Positions 10,238-18,751 of a stretch of 64,000 nt of DNA are shown here, in pieces. The notes beneath the pieces were generated by a model that saw nothing but the letters and a program-made list of their open reading frames with translations, did no database searches and was not told the DNA's origin. Location: contig NZ_JAVAMP010000004.1 in NCBI RefSeq assembly GCF_030730905.1, positions 62,001-126,000 of the forward strand. Reading direction: 5' to 3'. A program made the position numbers and the translations under genes. This DNA is from Chengkuizengella axinellae. GTDB lineage: Bacteria > Bacillota > Bacilli > Paenibacillales > KCTC-33759. Position 1 is the stretch's first letter. Each line of letters begins with the position of its first letter.

Positions 10238-11605
10238 ATGAGTCAGCAAAAGTTCGACTTCACAGAGGGAAGCATTCAAAAAAAGATGGTTTTATTTGCC
10301 GGTCCTGTACTGATTGGGAACGTGTTGCAATCCTCATACCAGTTAATAGACAGCCTTTGGATAGGAAATTTAATGGGCTCATATGCATTAGGTGCTTTAA
10401 CCAATGCCGCTCCGATTTTTTTCGCTATCCTTTCTTTCATGATTGGAATCAACAGCTCTACCCTTACAATATTGTCTCAACAAAAAGGCAGAAATGATGA
10501 AGAAGGACTAAAAAAATCATTAAATGCCTTTGTAGTTATTTTAGGTTTTTTATCTATTTTATTTGGTATTATAGGTTTCTTTTCATCACAATTATTGTTA
10601 CAACTATTAGGTACGCCTGAGGAAATCTTACCTTTAGCAAAAACTTATTTACAAATCCATTTCATTGGGATTATATTTTTGTTTGGATATAATTTCATAG
10701 GTACGATTTTAAGAGCATTAGGAGACAGTAAAACACCAATACGTTTTATCATATTAGCGGTGATATTAAACACCATACTTGATCCATTGTTTATTCATGT
10801 TTTTGGTTTAGGAATGGAGGGAGCAGCTTACGCAACGGTTATTTCTCAAGCTACGGCCTTCTTATACGGATTATGGTTTTCTATTTATAAAGCGAATGTT
10901 CCATTTACAATGCCAAAACTGCCCGAAAAGCGAGACATGACTACTGTCCTGAAATTAGGAATACCAGGCGGATTTCAAATGATCGCTATTTCCAGTGGAT
11001 TAGTGGTTGTTGTAGGTTTAGTGAATTCTTTTGGAAACGATGTTATCGCAGGTTTCGGGGTAGCACAAAGGATTGAGAATATTATTTTACTTCCGGCTTT
11101 CACCTTAGGTTCTGTTGTAACTAGTATGGCAGGACAAAATATCGGAGCTGAGCTTTGGGATCGAGTCAGTGAAATTGCAAAAAAAGGCTCATTTCTCATT
11201 GTAGCTTTGACATTACTCATCAGTATATTAGTTTTTTTTGGTGCTGAATTTTTAGTTCGTTTATTTTTAAGAGATGGAAATGAGGAGACAATAACATTTG
11301 GAGCTTATTATTTAAAAACAATCGCCTTCTTTTATCCATTTATAGGGATTAATTTTGTACTGAATGGTGTTGCAAGATCTTCTGGTGCAATGTTTCAGGT
11401 CTTGGTGTTGAACATTATTTCGTTTTGGGTTTTACGTTATCCGCTTGCGTTATTGTTTTCTACCTTTTGGGGAGAAAAAGGAATCAGTATTGGGATTGGA
11501 GTCAGTTTTGTTATCAGTTGTGTGCTGGCTGTACTTTATTACTTTTTCGGAAAATGGAGAGAGGTTGAGATTTTTGAGGACGATAAAAAAGCTGTGGTGT
11601 CGTAA
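10238..11605 (+). CDS. MATE-family multidrug/metabolite exporter
   Basis: Integral membrane antiporter of 455 residues with 12 predicted helices in two similar halves. The MATE pattern is seen in the first half as LFAGPVLIGNVLQSSYQLIDSLWIG and in the middle as GTILRALGDSKTPIRF, with the second half starting at LKLGIPGGFQMIAISSG. It is expected to export drugs or metabolites with Na+ or H+ as coupling ion; the substrate is not predictable. GGAG lies 6 bases before the ATG. It is divergent from the Lys/Glu-rich protein gene and shares a 90-base control region with it. No regulator gene is adjacent. Confidence 0.9.
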   Translation: MSQQKFDFTEGSIQKKMVLFAGPVLIGNVLQSSYQLIDSLWIGNLMGSYALGALTNAAPIFFAILSFMIGINSSTLTILSQQKGRNDEEGLKKSLNAFVVILGFLSILFGIIGFFSSQLLLQLLGTPEEILPLAKTYLQIHFIGIIFLFGYNFIGTILRALGDSKTPIRFIILAVILNTILDPLFIHVFGLGMEGAAYATVISQATAFLYGLWFSIYKANVPFTMPKLPEKRDMTTVLKLGIPGGFQMIAISSGLVVVVGLVNSFGNDVIAGFGVAQRIENIILLPAFTLGSVVTSMAGQNIGAELWDRVSEIAKKGSFLIVALTLLISILVFFGAEFLVRLFLRDGNEETITFGAYYLKTIAFFYPFIGINFVLNGVARSSGAMFQVLVLNIISFWVLRYPLALLFSTFWGEKGISIGIGVSFVISCVLAVLYYFFGKWREVEIFEDDKKAVVS

Positions 11606-11644
11606 GGCGCTTGAACTGAACAGCAGATTAAAATATGAACGCAA

Positions 11645-11831
11645 GGGTGTTACTCTTATTCGTCCACTTGCATAATTCGCAAAACTCCTTACAAGAGTAA
11701 CACCCTGCTTAACATCTCACTGGTGTTGATTGATTAATCTAAAAGGGCGCTCCGGAAGTTTTTGTAGTTCAACTGCTTAAACCACTGAGGAGAAGAATAG
11801 GGGTAGAGTCCCTCACAAGAGTAACAACCTG
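11645..11831. repeat. Nested inverted/direct repeats in a gene-free stretch
   Basis: The 366 bases between the MATE gene and the secA2 remnant hold no convincing gene. GGGTGTTACTCTT (11645-11657) is perfectly complementary to AAGAGTAACACCC (11693-11705). A second copy of the right arm, ACAAGAGTAACAACCTG, occurs at 11815-11831 and is followed by TTTTTTATT. The left arm could therefore pair with either right arm (one mismatch with the second). This may be a decayed mobile element, a long terminator region, or a structured RNA. Confidence 0.5.
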
Positions 11832-11971
11832 TTTTTTATTAACCTGAGCTTAGTTTTTCGTGGAGACTTTCAAGTACTTTGCTTAATAATATTAAGGAGG
11901 GGGAGGGAAGCGGGAAAGAACTTTTATTAGTTCCACCTACATACTTCTCACTTCCCCTTCTTAGACCACGT

Positions 11972-13922
11972 TTATAAAAACCTAAATTTAGACAAAGAGA
12001 ATTTCTTACTAATATCAAGGTTATCATTAACGATATACGTCCAAGTTGCTGAAGGATGTTTTAAAATGTTCATCTCCAAATCAATTCCTTTTTTAGGATC
12101 AATACAATAAAATTGATTCATTATTCCTTGCTCAATCTTTTCGTCTAATTCATTAAAAGCTGAAATGAGTAATTTGTGGAATTCATCTAACGGATTTTTT
12201 TTAGCGATACTTTCGAGATGTATTCCTTCCTTAATATATTCAACATAATCTAAATAATCAGCCCAACACTGATCTATTTGGAGGAGTGTAATACGCTTTT
12301 CAATCTGATGCATCTTCTTTATTCCTAATTGCTTACATAGACTTTCATATATTTCTGGTTCTTTTGAGGCAAATAAATCCCCCATTGAACGATCCATTAA
12401 TATTTCGTGACGTTTGTTATTGATCACACAACGTTGTTCTTCTATAATATCCGTATATTTATTTAACGTTTTTCGAATTTCAAAATTTTCTCCATCTATC
12501 CTTCGCTGTATATGTTCTATATTTTGAATCATCTTTGAACTTTCTATGGGTACATCTCGTTTCAATGTGTCAAATAGACAAGTCATTAGATTCCTCTACA
12601 CTACTAGTCCCAATTAGAATAGGGCGGCCTGTAAGATAAACGGATTTAATCTCCTGTACCAAAGCTGTTTGTTTCGCTTCCTTATGTGTAAACACCTTGT
12701 ATGGGTAATCAATTCTTAAACTTGTTTTATGAGGGCGGATGGTAACCACGTCTAAATTATAGATATCTCTAAATTCATTCATGGATGATTTAGCCGTTGC
12801 AGTCATTCCACTTATCTTCGGATATAGATTTAAATAATTGAACAAAGTGATCGAACCTAAGATTCTTCCACTTGAATGATTTGCTAATCCTTCCTTTGCC
12901 TCTACTGCAGCCTGCAATCCATCTGGCCAATGGCGCTTGTCTGCAACCCTTCCAGTGAGTTCATCAATTAACTCAACTCTGTCTTCTCGAACAATGTAAT
13001 GTACATCCTGTTTTAATAAAACTTCAGCGTGAAGGGCAGAGTGGAGTGAAGTCAAAGTATTGACGTTTTCATTTCCATATAAATTTCCACAGCATAGTAA
13101 TTGTTCAACTTTTTTCATCCCTATTTCCGTTAAATACACATTTCGTTGATCTTCGTCAGTATCATAGTCCAATCCATGTTGTAAATTTCTTGCGATTTGA
13201 GCCATTTGTCTCTGATCTTTCTGTAAAGCAGCTTTCTTGTCTGCGATGACAAGAGGAATTCTAGCTTCATCAATAAGAATAGAGTCTGCTTCGTCTACTA
13301 GTGCAAAATGAAAAGGACGATGTACTAACAAACTTTTGTCATACGATATGGAATCTTTCAAGTAATCAAACCCTGCCTCTTTAGCAGTCACATAAGTAAT
13401 ATCAGCAGCATACGCTTCTTTTCTAGTTTCGTTATCCATTCCTTCTTTAATAAAACCAACTGATAAACCTAAATAGTGATAAATAACACCCATCCATTCA
13501 GCATCTCTTGTGGCTAAATAGTCATTAAAGGTTAAAATGTGCACGCCTTTTCCATGCAATGCGTTTAAATAAGCTGGTAGAACAGCTGCAAGCGTTTTCC
13601 CTTCTCCAGTTTGCATTTCAATTATTTTTCCTTCATGCAGAGCAATCCCTGCTATGAGCTGTTCATCAAAAAGTTGAAATCCTAATACTCGTTTTACTGT
13701 TTCGTAAACTAATGAATAGGCTTCGACTAATAGTTCTTCCAAAGGTATACCGTTTTTCGCTTGTTGCATTAATGTTAAAGATCGTTGTTTTATTTGATAT
13801 TTATCCAAGGGTTCAAATCGTGATGTTTTAATCTTATTTATCTTTTCATCATATTTTTTAAGTTTATGTTTATGGTAAGCAAAAGTAATTTTTTCTAAAA
13901 CAGAATTTTTATTTTTACCCAT
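11972..13922 (-). pseudogene. secA2: Accessory SecA2 translocase ATPase, internally deleted and frameshifted
   Basis: Two overlapping frames together give a SecA-like protein with a hole. The 5' part (12570-13922, 450 residues) has Walker A MQTGEGKT (103-110), VDEADSILIDEARIPL (motif II), the preprotein-crosslinking domain and the first residues of nucleotide-binding domain 2 (GRPILIGTSSVEES), then stops. The 3' part (11972-12586) resumes in another frame at the helical scaffold domain (SSKMIQNIEHIQRRIDGENFE region) and ends in PSATWTYIVNDN, a SecA2-like C-terminus. About 130 residues of NBD2, including the conserved arginine-finger motifs, are missing. SecA proteins need both NBDs, so this gene should be inactive. 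AGGAGG precedes the start. A short variant with a separate function is unlikely. Essential SecA would be elsewhere. Confidence 0.85.
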
Positions 13923-14266
13923 ACTAAAAAAACCTCCTAAATTTGTAACAGCTTTTAGAATAGTTAATTCACTTTTATCAGTTTCAGGTTTATAGCCTTT
14001 AATTTCCCTTAAAGAAGAGGGAGTCTTATAGCATGAGAACGTGATAAAAGAGAAGTATTGCTTAGTGCTGTTTGTCGTGATTAAACAGTTGTATACTGTT
14101 TTTCACAGAAGGTTTTCAGGTTCTTTATACAATTGATATTTCTTTACAATCATTTTATTATTGGAGCTTAACATGTTTAAGGATTGGACAAGGTGGTTTG
14201 AGACCATAATGAAATGGATCCATACTTGAAAATATACATACTCCAATCTTTCAGTCATCTTTTCCA

Positions 14267-14386
14267 TTAATAAAATAAACAAACGGGAACTCTATATCGC
14301 AAAGCTCTTATCAAACGTTCAGAAGAACACGATGATATCATACTAATACTAAACATTAAAATGATTAGAGCAATTAGTAAGTTCAT
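14267..14386 (-). CDS. Small 39-residue membrane peptide or lipoprotein candidate
   Basis: Short frame of 39 codons with a perfect AAGGAGG site 6 bases before the ATG and a good promoter 31 bases further upstream. The peptide has a hydrophobic N-terminus (NLLIALIILMFSISMISSC) followed by a short basic tail (SSERLIRALRYR). The Cys20 in a MISSC context could be a lipobox-like site, though not a canonical one. The match of promoter, ribosome binding site and hydrophobic pattern suggests a real small protein, such as a membrane-active or regulatory peptide. No family is recognised. It sits alone between the secA2 remnant and the DUF421 operon. Confidence 0.45.
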   Translation of the reverse strand: MNLLIALIILMFSISMISSCSSERLIRALRYRVPVCLFY

Positions 14387-14416
14387 ATTCTTCCTCCTTA
14401 AATGGATTGATGTCAA

Positions 14417-14446
14417 ATTATATTCATCATAAGCGGATGGTTCCAA
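14417..14446 (-). promoter_or_regulatory. SigA-type promoter for the 39-codon gene
   Basis: Minus strand: TTGGAA, 18-base spacer, perfect TATAAT, giving a predicted start about 24 bases before the AAGGAGG-led ATG at 14386. Confidence 0.55.
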
Positions 14447-14663
14447 TTTGGAAAATTCCGATGACCTAGTACAGCTAATTAAATGCTAAAGTATTAGATC
14501 ACGAAAAAATTAATAACCACAAAAAACAAATATATTTGATAGTATAACATAACTTAACTAATACAATACAGATATGGGTATATTCCCCTCATTCAATTTT
14601 TGCTCTTCTTGTTAATCTATTTATTTAAGGTTTTCTCAGTAATAATTACTGTTTCGTTGATAT

Positions 14664-15365
14664 TCAACTCTCTTTAAATGCAGTAGCTTCCTTCATTGGT
14701 ACAACGTGCAAGCCCTCGTCTTGCTGCCACTCTGCAAAAAAGATCTCTTTTACACTGTTTTGGTTTATTTTTTTGAGTTCATCTTGCAACCAGTTTTCAT
14801 CAAATCCAGTGGCTTTTAGGTTGTCTATCAATGGTTCCCCATCAATAATAAAGGTGACAGGCAAATATGATGGGCGGGGATGCATGTCTAGGTCTTGCTG
14901 AGTAGTAGTAGCATATAATGATTTCTTAAGTACTGAAAGTGTTCCATTTGCCTCTAATAAGGCATACTCCACTTCATGTACTGAAAAAACGTCTTTTTGG
15001 CGCAATAAGGTTTGAAGCTGATTGATGCTCATTTTGTTTTTTTTTAGTTCGTTTCGATCAACGATACCATTACGTATTACAATAGAAGGATTCCCTTCAA
15101 GAAATCCCCGCAGCTTCAAAAATTTCAATTCTAACATTTCTGCTATGTACATTAATAAACCCCACACAAATACAGCAAATAAAATATAGCCAAAACCAAT
15201 ATCCTCATCGTAAATGGCGTTCCCGACAAGTTCACCAAGAACTAAGGCAGATATGAACTCAAATGGAGTGACTTGGTTTATTGAGGTTTTCCCTAAAATT
15301 TTGGTCATTAAAAAAAGGAGGAGAAATCCAATGAATAACTCCACAGTAATATCAACAAAATTCAT
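14664..15365 (-). CDS. DUF421 (YetF/YkjA-like) membrane protein
   Basis: 233 residues: three N-terminal membrane helices (residues about 1-80, including GKTSINQVTPFEFISALVLG), then the conserved cytoplasmic DUF421 domain with LKLRGFLEGNPSIVIRNGIVD and LLRQKDVFSVHEVEYALLEANGTLSV. Proteins of this family (YetF, YkjA, YrbG of B. subtilis) are membrane proteins of poorly known function, some linked with spore membranes. The ATG overlaps the stop of the gene before it (ATGA), so translation is coupled. Third gene of a three-gene operon. The C-terminal tail after residue 150 is longer than the core domain and unlike anything I recognise. Confidence 0.85.
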   Translation of the reverse strand: MNFVDITVELFIGFLLLFLMTKILGKTSINQVTPFEFISALVLGELVGNAIYDEDIGFGYILFAVFVWGLLMYIAEMLELKFLKLRGFLEGNPSIVIRNGIVDRNELKKNKMSINQLQTLLRQKDVFSVHEVEYALLEANGTLSVLKKSLYATTTQQDLDMHPRPSYLPVTFIIDGEPLIDNLKATGFDENWLQDELKKINQNSVKEIFFAEWQQDEGLHVVPMKEATAFKES

Positions 15366-15667
15366 AAAACCCTCATTCTTTCGATCTGTCTTCTCGTTAC
15401 TTCTGTTCCTAATTCGTGTATTTTCTTATAAATGCCGGACAAAACTGCATCATAGTCGTCATTTTCTTGATCATTATGATAGGCTAGCGCGGGAATAAAC
15501 GATCTTATAAATGTGGCGTTCTCAGCATCTTCTCTAAAATTAAAAAGCTCTTCAAGCTCTGTTAACTCTTTATTCGATGCATAGATTTCAAACTCATATG
15601 AATCCGCTGTTTGATCTTCTAATATGGCACCAGATTGCACTGAAACATAATATTTTTTCCTTTCCAT
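15362..15667 (-). CDS. Conserved small acidic protein in DUF421 operon
   Basis: 101-residue soluble protein, no signal or membrane segment. It begins ERKKYYVSVQSGAILEDQ and contains AYHNDQENDDYDAVLSGIY and a basic end (RRQIERMRVL). It resembles short Bacillales proteins often labelled only hydrolase/acyltransferase-like, but no catalytic motif is visible, so no function is assigned. GGGGAG lies 8 bases before the ATG used and 5 before another ATG directly upstream (15670). Its stop overlaps the DUF421 start by four bases and it follows the membrane protein gene by 21 bases. Confidence 0.7.
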   Translation of the reverse strand: MERKKYYVSVQSGAILEDQTADSYEFEIYASNKELTELEELFNFREDAENATFIRSFIPALAYHNDQENDDYDAVLSGIYKKIHELGTEVTRRQIERMRVL

Positions 15668-15688
15668 CATGATAGCTCCCCTCAAATA

Positions 15689-15922
15689 TTATTGAAATAC
15701 ATAAATATAAAAGAAATAAGCACCAATGAACATCAAGATACCTATGAACACATAACTTAGCAAAACAGGGTTGAATATAATGGGATGTTTTGTAGATGAT
15801 TCACTATCTTCTTCTCTTCTTTGTTCTTGAGCTAGTCTAAATGTATAAATTAAAGCTCCGATAGTGATAATTACGATGAGAATCAGCCCAATATTAATGT
15901 AATTGCTGTACATGGCATTCAT
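15689..15922 (-). CDS. Small two-helix membrane protein, first gene of DUF421 operon
   Basis: 77 residues with two membrane helices: IGLILIVIITIGALIYTF (about 11-28) and LLSYVFIGILMFIGAYFFYI (about 54-73), joined by a charged loop RLAQEQRREEDSESSTKH. A perfect AGGAGGT lies 7 bases before the ATG. I do not recognise the family. Its place at the head of an operon with a small acidic protein and a DUF421 membrane protein suggests the three act together in the membrane. Confidence 0.75.
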   Translation of the reverse strand: MNAMYSNYINIGLILIVIITIGALIYTFRLAQEQRREEDSESSTKHPIIFNPVLLSYVFIGILMFIGAYFFYIYVFQ

Positions 15923-16072
15923 TTTGTTTACCTCCTTTTTACCCTTATAGGCTTTCCCTTTTTAAGGTTTTTTATAAAATAATTGTGCTAAAGTTTGGAA
16001 TGTAAAACTAATCCATTTTAAGTGCGTATAAACTTAATGATTATGCTTATTTTTAGGAGGTTTTATGGATTG

Positions 16073-16600
16073 ATGAAGAAAAGATATTTGTTATTAACCT
16101 ATTGTACTCTTATCTTGATCGTCATTTTTACAGGATGTTCTGAAGAAGTAAACAAGGGTGAGCAAGAAAGTCCCACGTTTGCTATTCCAGTTGAATTTAA
16201 TGATGGTATCAAAGGTGAATATGTGCTGATCGGAGAAGAAGGAAAAATTGGATTTCAAGTTGGGGGTGGTATTGGAGAAGAAATAGAAGCAAATCCTGTT
16301 ATTCAAGGTAAGGGAAATAAATACATGTGGTATATTTGGGAACAAGAAGACTTTAAAGGAACATTTAAAATTGTTGGTACGCATGAAAATGGAGAGGAGC
16401 ATAAAATTTTAACCAAAAACGCAGGAACTGCCAGTGAAGAACAAGTGTGGGAATATTCATTTGATCGTATTTCGAGCAATAATAATTTCATACAATTTCC
16501 ATCAAGTATGGAATTTCCCATAGCAGGTTTATGGAAGTTAGAGGTATTTATGGAAGAGAAACTATTTTCAGAAATTTTTGTGTTTGTAGAATCTGAATAG
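16073..16600 (+). CDS. Lipoprotein, DUF4871-like
   Basis: 175-residue predicted lipoprotein: signal peptide MKKRYLLLTYCTLILIVIF followed by lipobox FTGC (Cys at about 22), then a soluble beta-rich domain. PVEFNDGIKGEYVLIGEEGKI and YMWYIWEQEDFKG followed by GLWKLEVFMEEKLFSEIFV near the end resemble DUF4871-type immunoglobulin-like lipoproteins of Bacillales. Function unknown; it should be anchored on the outer face of the membrane. AGGAGG lies 12 bases before the ATG and 9 before an in-frame TTG directly ahead of it, so translation may begin at that TTG (16070). Confidence 0.75.
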   Translation: MKKRYLLLTYCTLILIVIFTGCSEEVNKGEQESPTFAIPVEFNDGIKGEYVLIGEEGKIGFQVGGGIGEEIEANPVIQGKGNKYMWYIWEQEDFKGTFKIVGTHENGEEHKILTKNAGTASEEQVWEYSFDRISSNNNFIQFPSSMEFPIAGLWKLEVFMEEKLFSEIFVFVESE

Positions 16601-16632
16601 AGTTAATATTTCATGGTATATGTTATATATAA

Positions 16633-16663
16633 AAGAGCTAGAAAGTTTGAATTCCTAGCTCTT
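16633..16663. terminator. Two-way terminator between convergent genes
   Basis: 9-bp stem AAGAGCTAG / CTAGCTCTT with a 13-base loop between the lipoprotein gene and the protease gene, which converge. T-runs are poor, so strength is uncertain. Confidence 0.55.
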
Positions 16664-16711
16664 CTGTGATTGTTCATTTCATAACATAAATTGCGGAAAT
16701 GAACTCGTCAA

Positions 16712-17998
16712 TTACTCATCTATATTTTTATAAACTGGCGTAACATAGTCATCAAAATAATCAAAATAATCCAACCACGCTTCTAAAACTTCTTCCTCAG
16801 TCATTCCAAAAAACTTATTTGCAGCTTCATCTTTTTCACCTTGTGTAATAGTAGCCGATGCTTTGAAATGATCACTGATATATTCCATATAATCATAAAT
16901 CGTTTCATATCCATACTCTTCTACCAAAAACCAATAAAATGAAAAATAAGCATTGTAATCATTACTACTGTAATCATATAAGTCGTCAAAAGAGTCTAAA
17001 GGAGCATCGTCATTCAGCCATAATTCAATACCATAAAGTCCAATTTCATTTTCATCATAACCTTCAAAGGTAGTTTCTGTTCTTAAAGTCGTAGTTTCAG
17101 CAAAGTTTTGATAGTTTTCTGATTCGTCATAATCATAGAAAAAATAAGATCCATACTCTGCCCCACCTTCAAACAACCAATTCAAGTCTGATGCATCCCA
17201 ATAGTTTTCAAAAATCGGCATATTGTCAACTTCATAAAATTCATATTGAAGATCAAAATAATGGACTAATTCGTGTGTTAAATCTACTCTAAAGTCTCCA
17301 AATTCAGCTAGTTTAGATCCATTGATTAAAATTTCGCTATATCGATCATCCCAATTGCTAAATGAACCCCATTCATCTGTAGGCAGTAAATCAGAATCAT
17401 CTGTATAGAAAAATATATCAAGTGTCTTTTTTGAATCTAAATGAGGTGCGATATCTTTATATTGGGAAATAGACTCAATCATATCTCCCACTTCACTATA
17501 GGCAAATCCTTCTCCAAATTTTTCGATATAATCATCCGTTACATAAACATCAACTGGATTGCCTTCATCAAAATTAAATTGAAAATGATTTAAATCTCGT
17601 ATTAATTCATAATTTATAATAAGGGCTCTTACACTTGCCTTTCCTAACTCTATCATTTCGGGACCTTCAACATCTTTAATTAGCTTAGGAGATAGGGGAG
17701 TATCAGTTGATTCTGTGGTTTCACTTTGACCCTCTCCAGCATTCCCGATCAATATCGCCTTGGATTCAGCATCCCATTCTACTTCATAATCAAGCGCTTC
17801 TGAAACATATCTCAATGGGACATATGTTGTACCGTTATAAATAAATGGTTCTTGTTCTGGCATACTAGATTCATTATTTATCTTTATATCTTTTATACTA
17901 TAAAATACTTCTATTAAATTACTCCCACTAGCGTACACGCCAATAGAACCAAAAAGCAAAGCCCCAAGTACAAATCCTGTTATAAATTTAAACTTCAT
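16712..17998 (-). CDS. Secreted zinc metallopeptidase with copper-amine-oxidase-N-like domain
   Basis: 428 residues. Signal peptide (1-23, ending VYASG), then a copper amine oxidase N-terminal-like (stalk) domain, recognisable by PFIYNGTTYVPLRYVSEALDYEVEWDAES-type sequence (residues about 51-85), a Ser/Thr-rich linker, and a catalytic domain. The zinc site HELVHYFDLQY (HExxH, about residue 242) is followed by LFEGGAEYGSYFF, whose Glu is the probable third ligand, a gluzincin (MA clan) arrangement. The C-terminal part is very rich in Asp, Glu and Tyr. It should act outside the cell on wall or surface proteins. The promoter-proximal leader carries copy A of a repeated element (18055-18164). Ribosome binding site AAAGGGTG is moderate. 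Confidence 0.82.
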   Translation of the reverse strand: MKFKFITGFVLGALLFGSIGVYASGSNLIEVFYSIKDIKINNESSMPEQEPFIYNGTTYVPLRYVSEALDYEVEWDAESKAILIGNAGEGQSETTESTDTPLSPKLIKDVEGPEMIELGKASVRALIINYELIRDLNHFQFNFDEGNPVDVYVTDDYIEKFGEGFAYSEVGDMIESISQYKDIAPHLDSKKTLDIFFYTDDSDLLPTDEWGSFSNWDDRYSEILINGSKLAEFGDFRVDLTHELVHYFDLQYEFYEVDNMPIFENYWDASDLNWLFEGGAEYGSYFFYDYDESENYQNFAETTTLRTETTFEGYDENEIGLYGIELWLNDDAPLDSFDDLYDYSSNDYNAYFSFYWFLVEEYGYETIYDYMEYISDHFKASATITQGEKDEAANKFFGMTEEEVLEAWLDYFDYFDDYVTPVYKNIDE

Positions 17999-18054
17999 TC
18001 AAACACCCTTTCTATCATTTAAATAATATAGGAAATAAATTCATACCTTAAAAT

Positions 18055-18164
18055 AACAAAAACTCCTATCGGAGTCTCTCGGAGATGTCGTCGAATCCTT
18101 CATTAGAGGTAGTTTTTGTTCAAACTTAGAATTTGAGAATTTTATAAATTCTTAAGTTATAAAG
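18055..18164 (-). promoter_or_regulatory. Conserved leader element, copy A (upstream of zinc protease gene)
   Basis: In the minus direction this lies after the ytoQ terminator and ends 57 bases before the protease start. AACAAAAACT and AGTTTTTGTT at the ends (18111-18120 and 18055-18064) pair perfectly over 10 bp. Inside are GGATTCGACGAC and CGAGAGACTCC. The 3' end ACTCC-GATA-GGAGT plus TTTTT looks like a small intrinsic terminator whose 3' arm overlaps the long-range pairing. Similar copies lie at 29551 and 50823. A motif TTATAAC lies 35 bases before the core. Confidence 0.6.
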
Positions 18165-18169
18165 AAAAC

Positions 18170-18188
18170 CGTCCAAAAACATAGGACG
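18170..18188 (-). terminator. Terminator after ytoQ
   Basis: Stem CGTCC/GGACG with a 9-base loop followed on the minus strand by GTTTTCTTT, 78 bases after the ytoQ stop. Confidence 0.6.
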
Positions 18189-18265
18189 ATCCTTTGATGT
18201 GCAAACCCAAATTTTAACGCCTTATTCAAGAAATAGGTATTGGTCAATAAAAATCACTAATAAAC

Positions 18266-18706
18266 TTATTCCAATATGTAAGCCAGTGCATCTACAGCTT
18301 GATCTAATGTCTCTACTACAACCTGTGATTTATTGGATAATTCCTTTAAAGCATGATGGAATTCTTCAGGTCTCACTAAAATAACCGGCTTGCCTAATTG
18401 AATTGCTGTTGCAGCGTCCATCGCCGTGTTCCACTGTCTATATTTTGTTCCAAATAATGCAACAACTACATCTGCTTTATTCATTAATACAGACGTTCTT
18501 AAATTATTCAGTTCTGAAGCCGCTTCATCTCGATAAATGGCATTAGGCTGTGTTCCTTTAATCAACTCACCTATTTCATCAGAACGATCATGATTTTCCT
18601 GCGGTCCTACTGTTTGGATAGAAAGTTTCTTTTCTTTGATTTTATTTCGAAACTGCTCTCTCCAATCATCATGAATTTGACCTGCTAAATATACGACTAA
18701 TTCCAT
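18266..18706 (-). CDS. ytoQ: YtoQ-family protein
   Basis: 146-residue cytoplasmic protein. It begins MELVVYLAGQIHDDWREQF and carries TVGPQENHDRSDEIGE, a pattern typical of the YtoQ family; the fold resembles nucleoside 2-deoxyribosyltransferases (ADVVVALFGTKYRQWNTAMDAA, with QLGKPVILVRPEE). The biochemical role of YtoQ is not known to me. AAGGAGG lies 9 bases before the ATG; the longer frame upstream lacks a site. It is followed by its own terminator. Confidence 0.85.
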   Translation of the reverse strand: MELVVYLAGQIHDDWREQFRNKIKEKKLSIQTVGPQENHDRSDEIGELIKGTQPNAIYRDEAASELNNLRTSVLMNKADVVVALFGTKYRQWNTAMDAATAIQLGKPVILVRPEEFHHALKELSNKSQVVVETLDQAVDALAYILE

Positions 18707-18751
18707 AATCAAATGCCTCCTTATAAAATACAAAAGTGATTGTTTGAACAA

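Larger units (their letters stand above)
13923..14663. other. Stretch between secA2 remnant and DUF421 operon
   Basis: 740 bases. Apart from the small gene candidate at 14267-14386 and its promoter I see no coding frame with a ribosome binding site. A palindrome CAGTAATAATTACTG near 14637-14651 lies after the DUF421 stop but lacks a T-run. Confidence 0.5.

Noticed and set aside
11839-12027. 62-codon minus-strand frame after the secA2 remnant
   Set aside because: Overlaps the secA2 3' part, no ribosome binding site, composition not protein-like.
18055-18164. CRISPR array, because repeat copies are seen three times
   Set aside because: Copies are more than 11 kb apart, in separate leaders, with no spacers or cas genes; the Cas4-like nuclease at 19124 stands alone.
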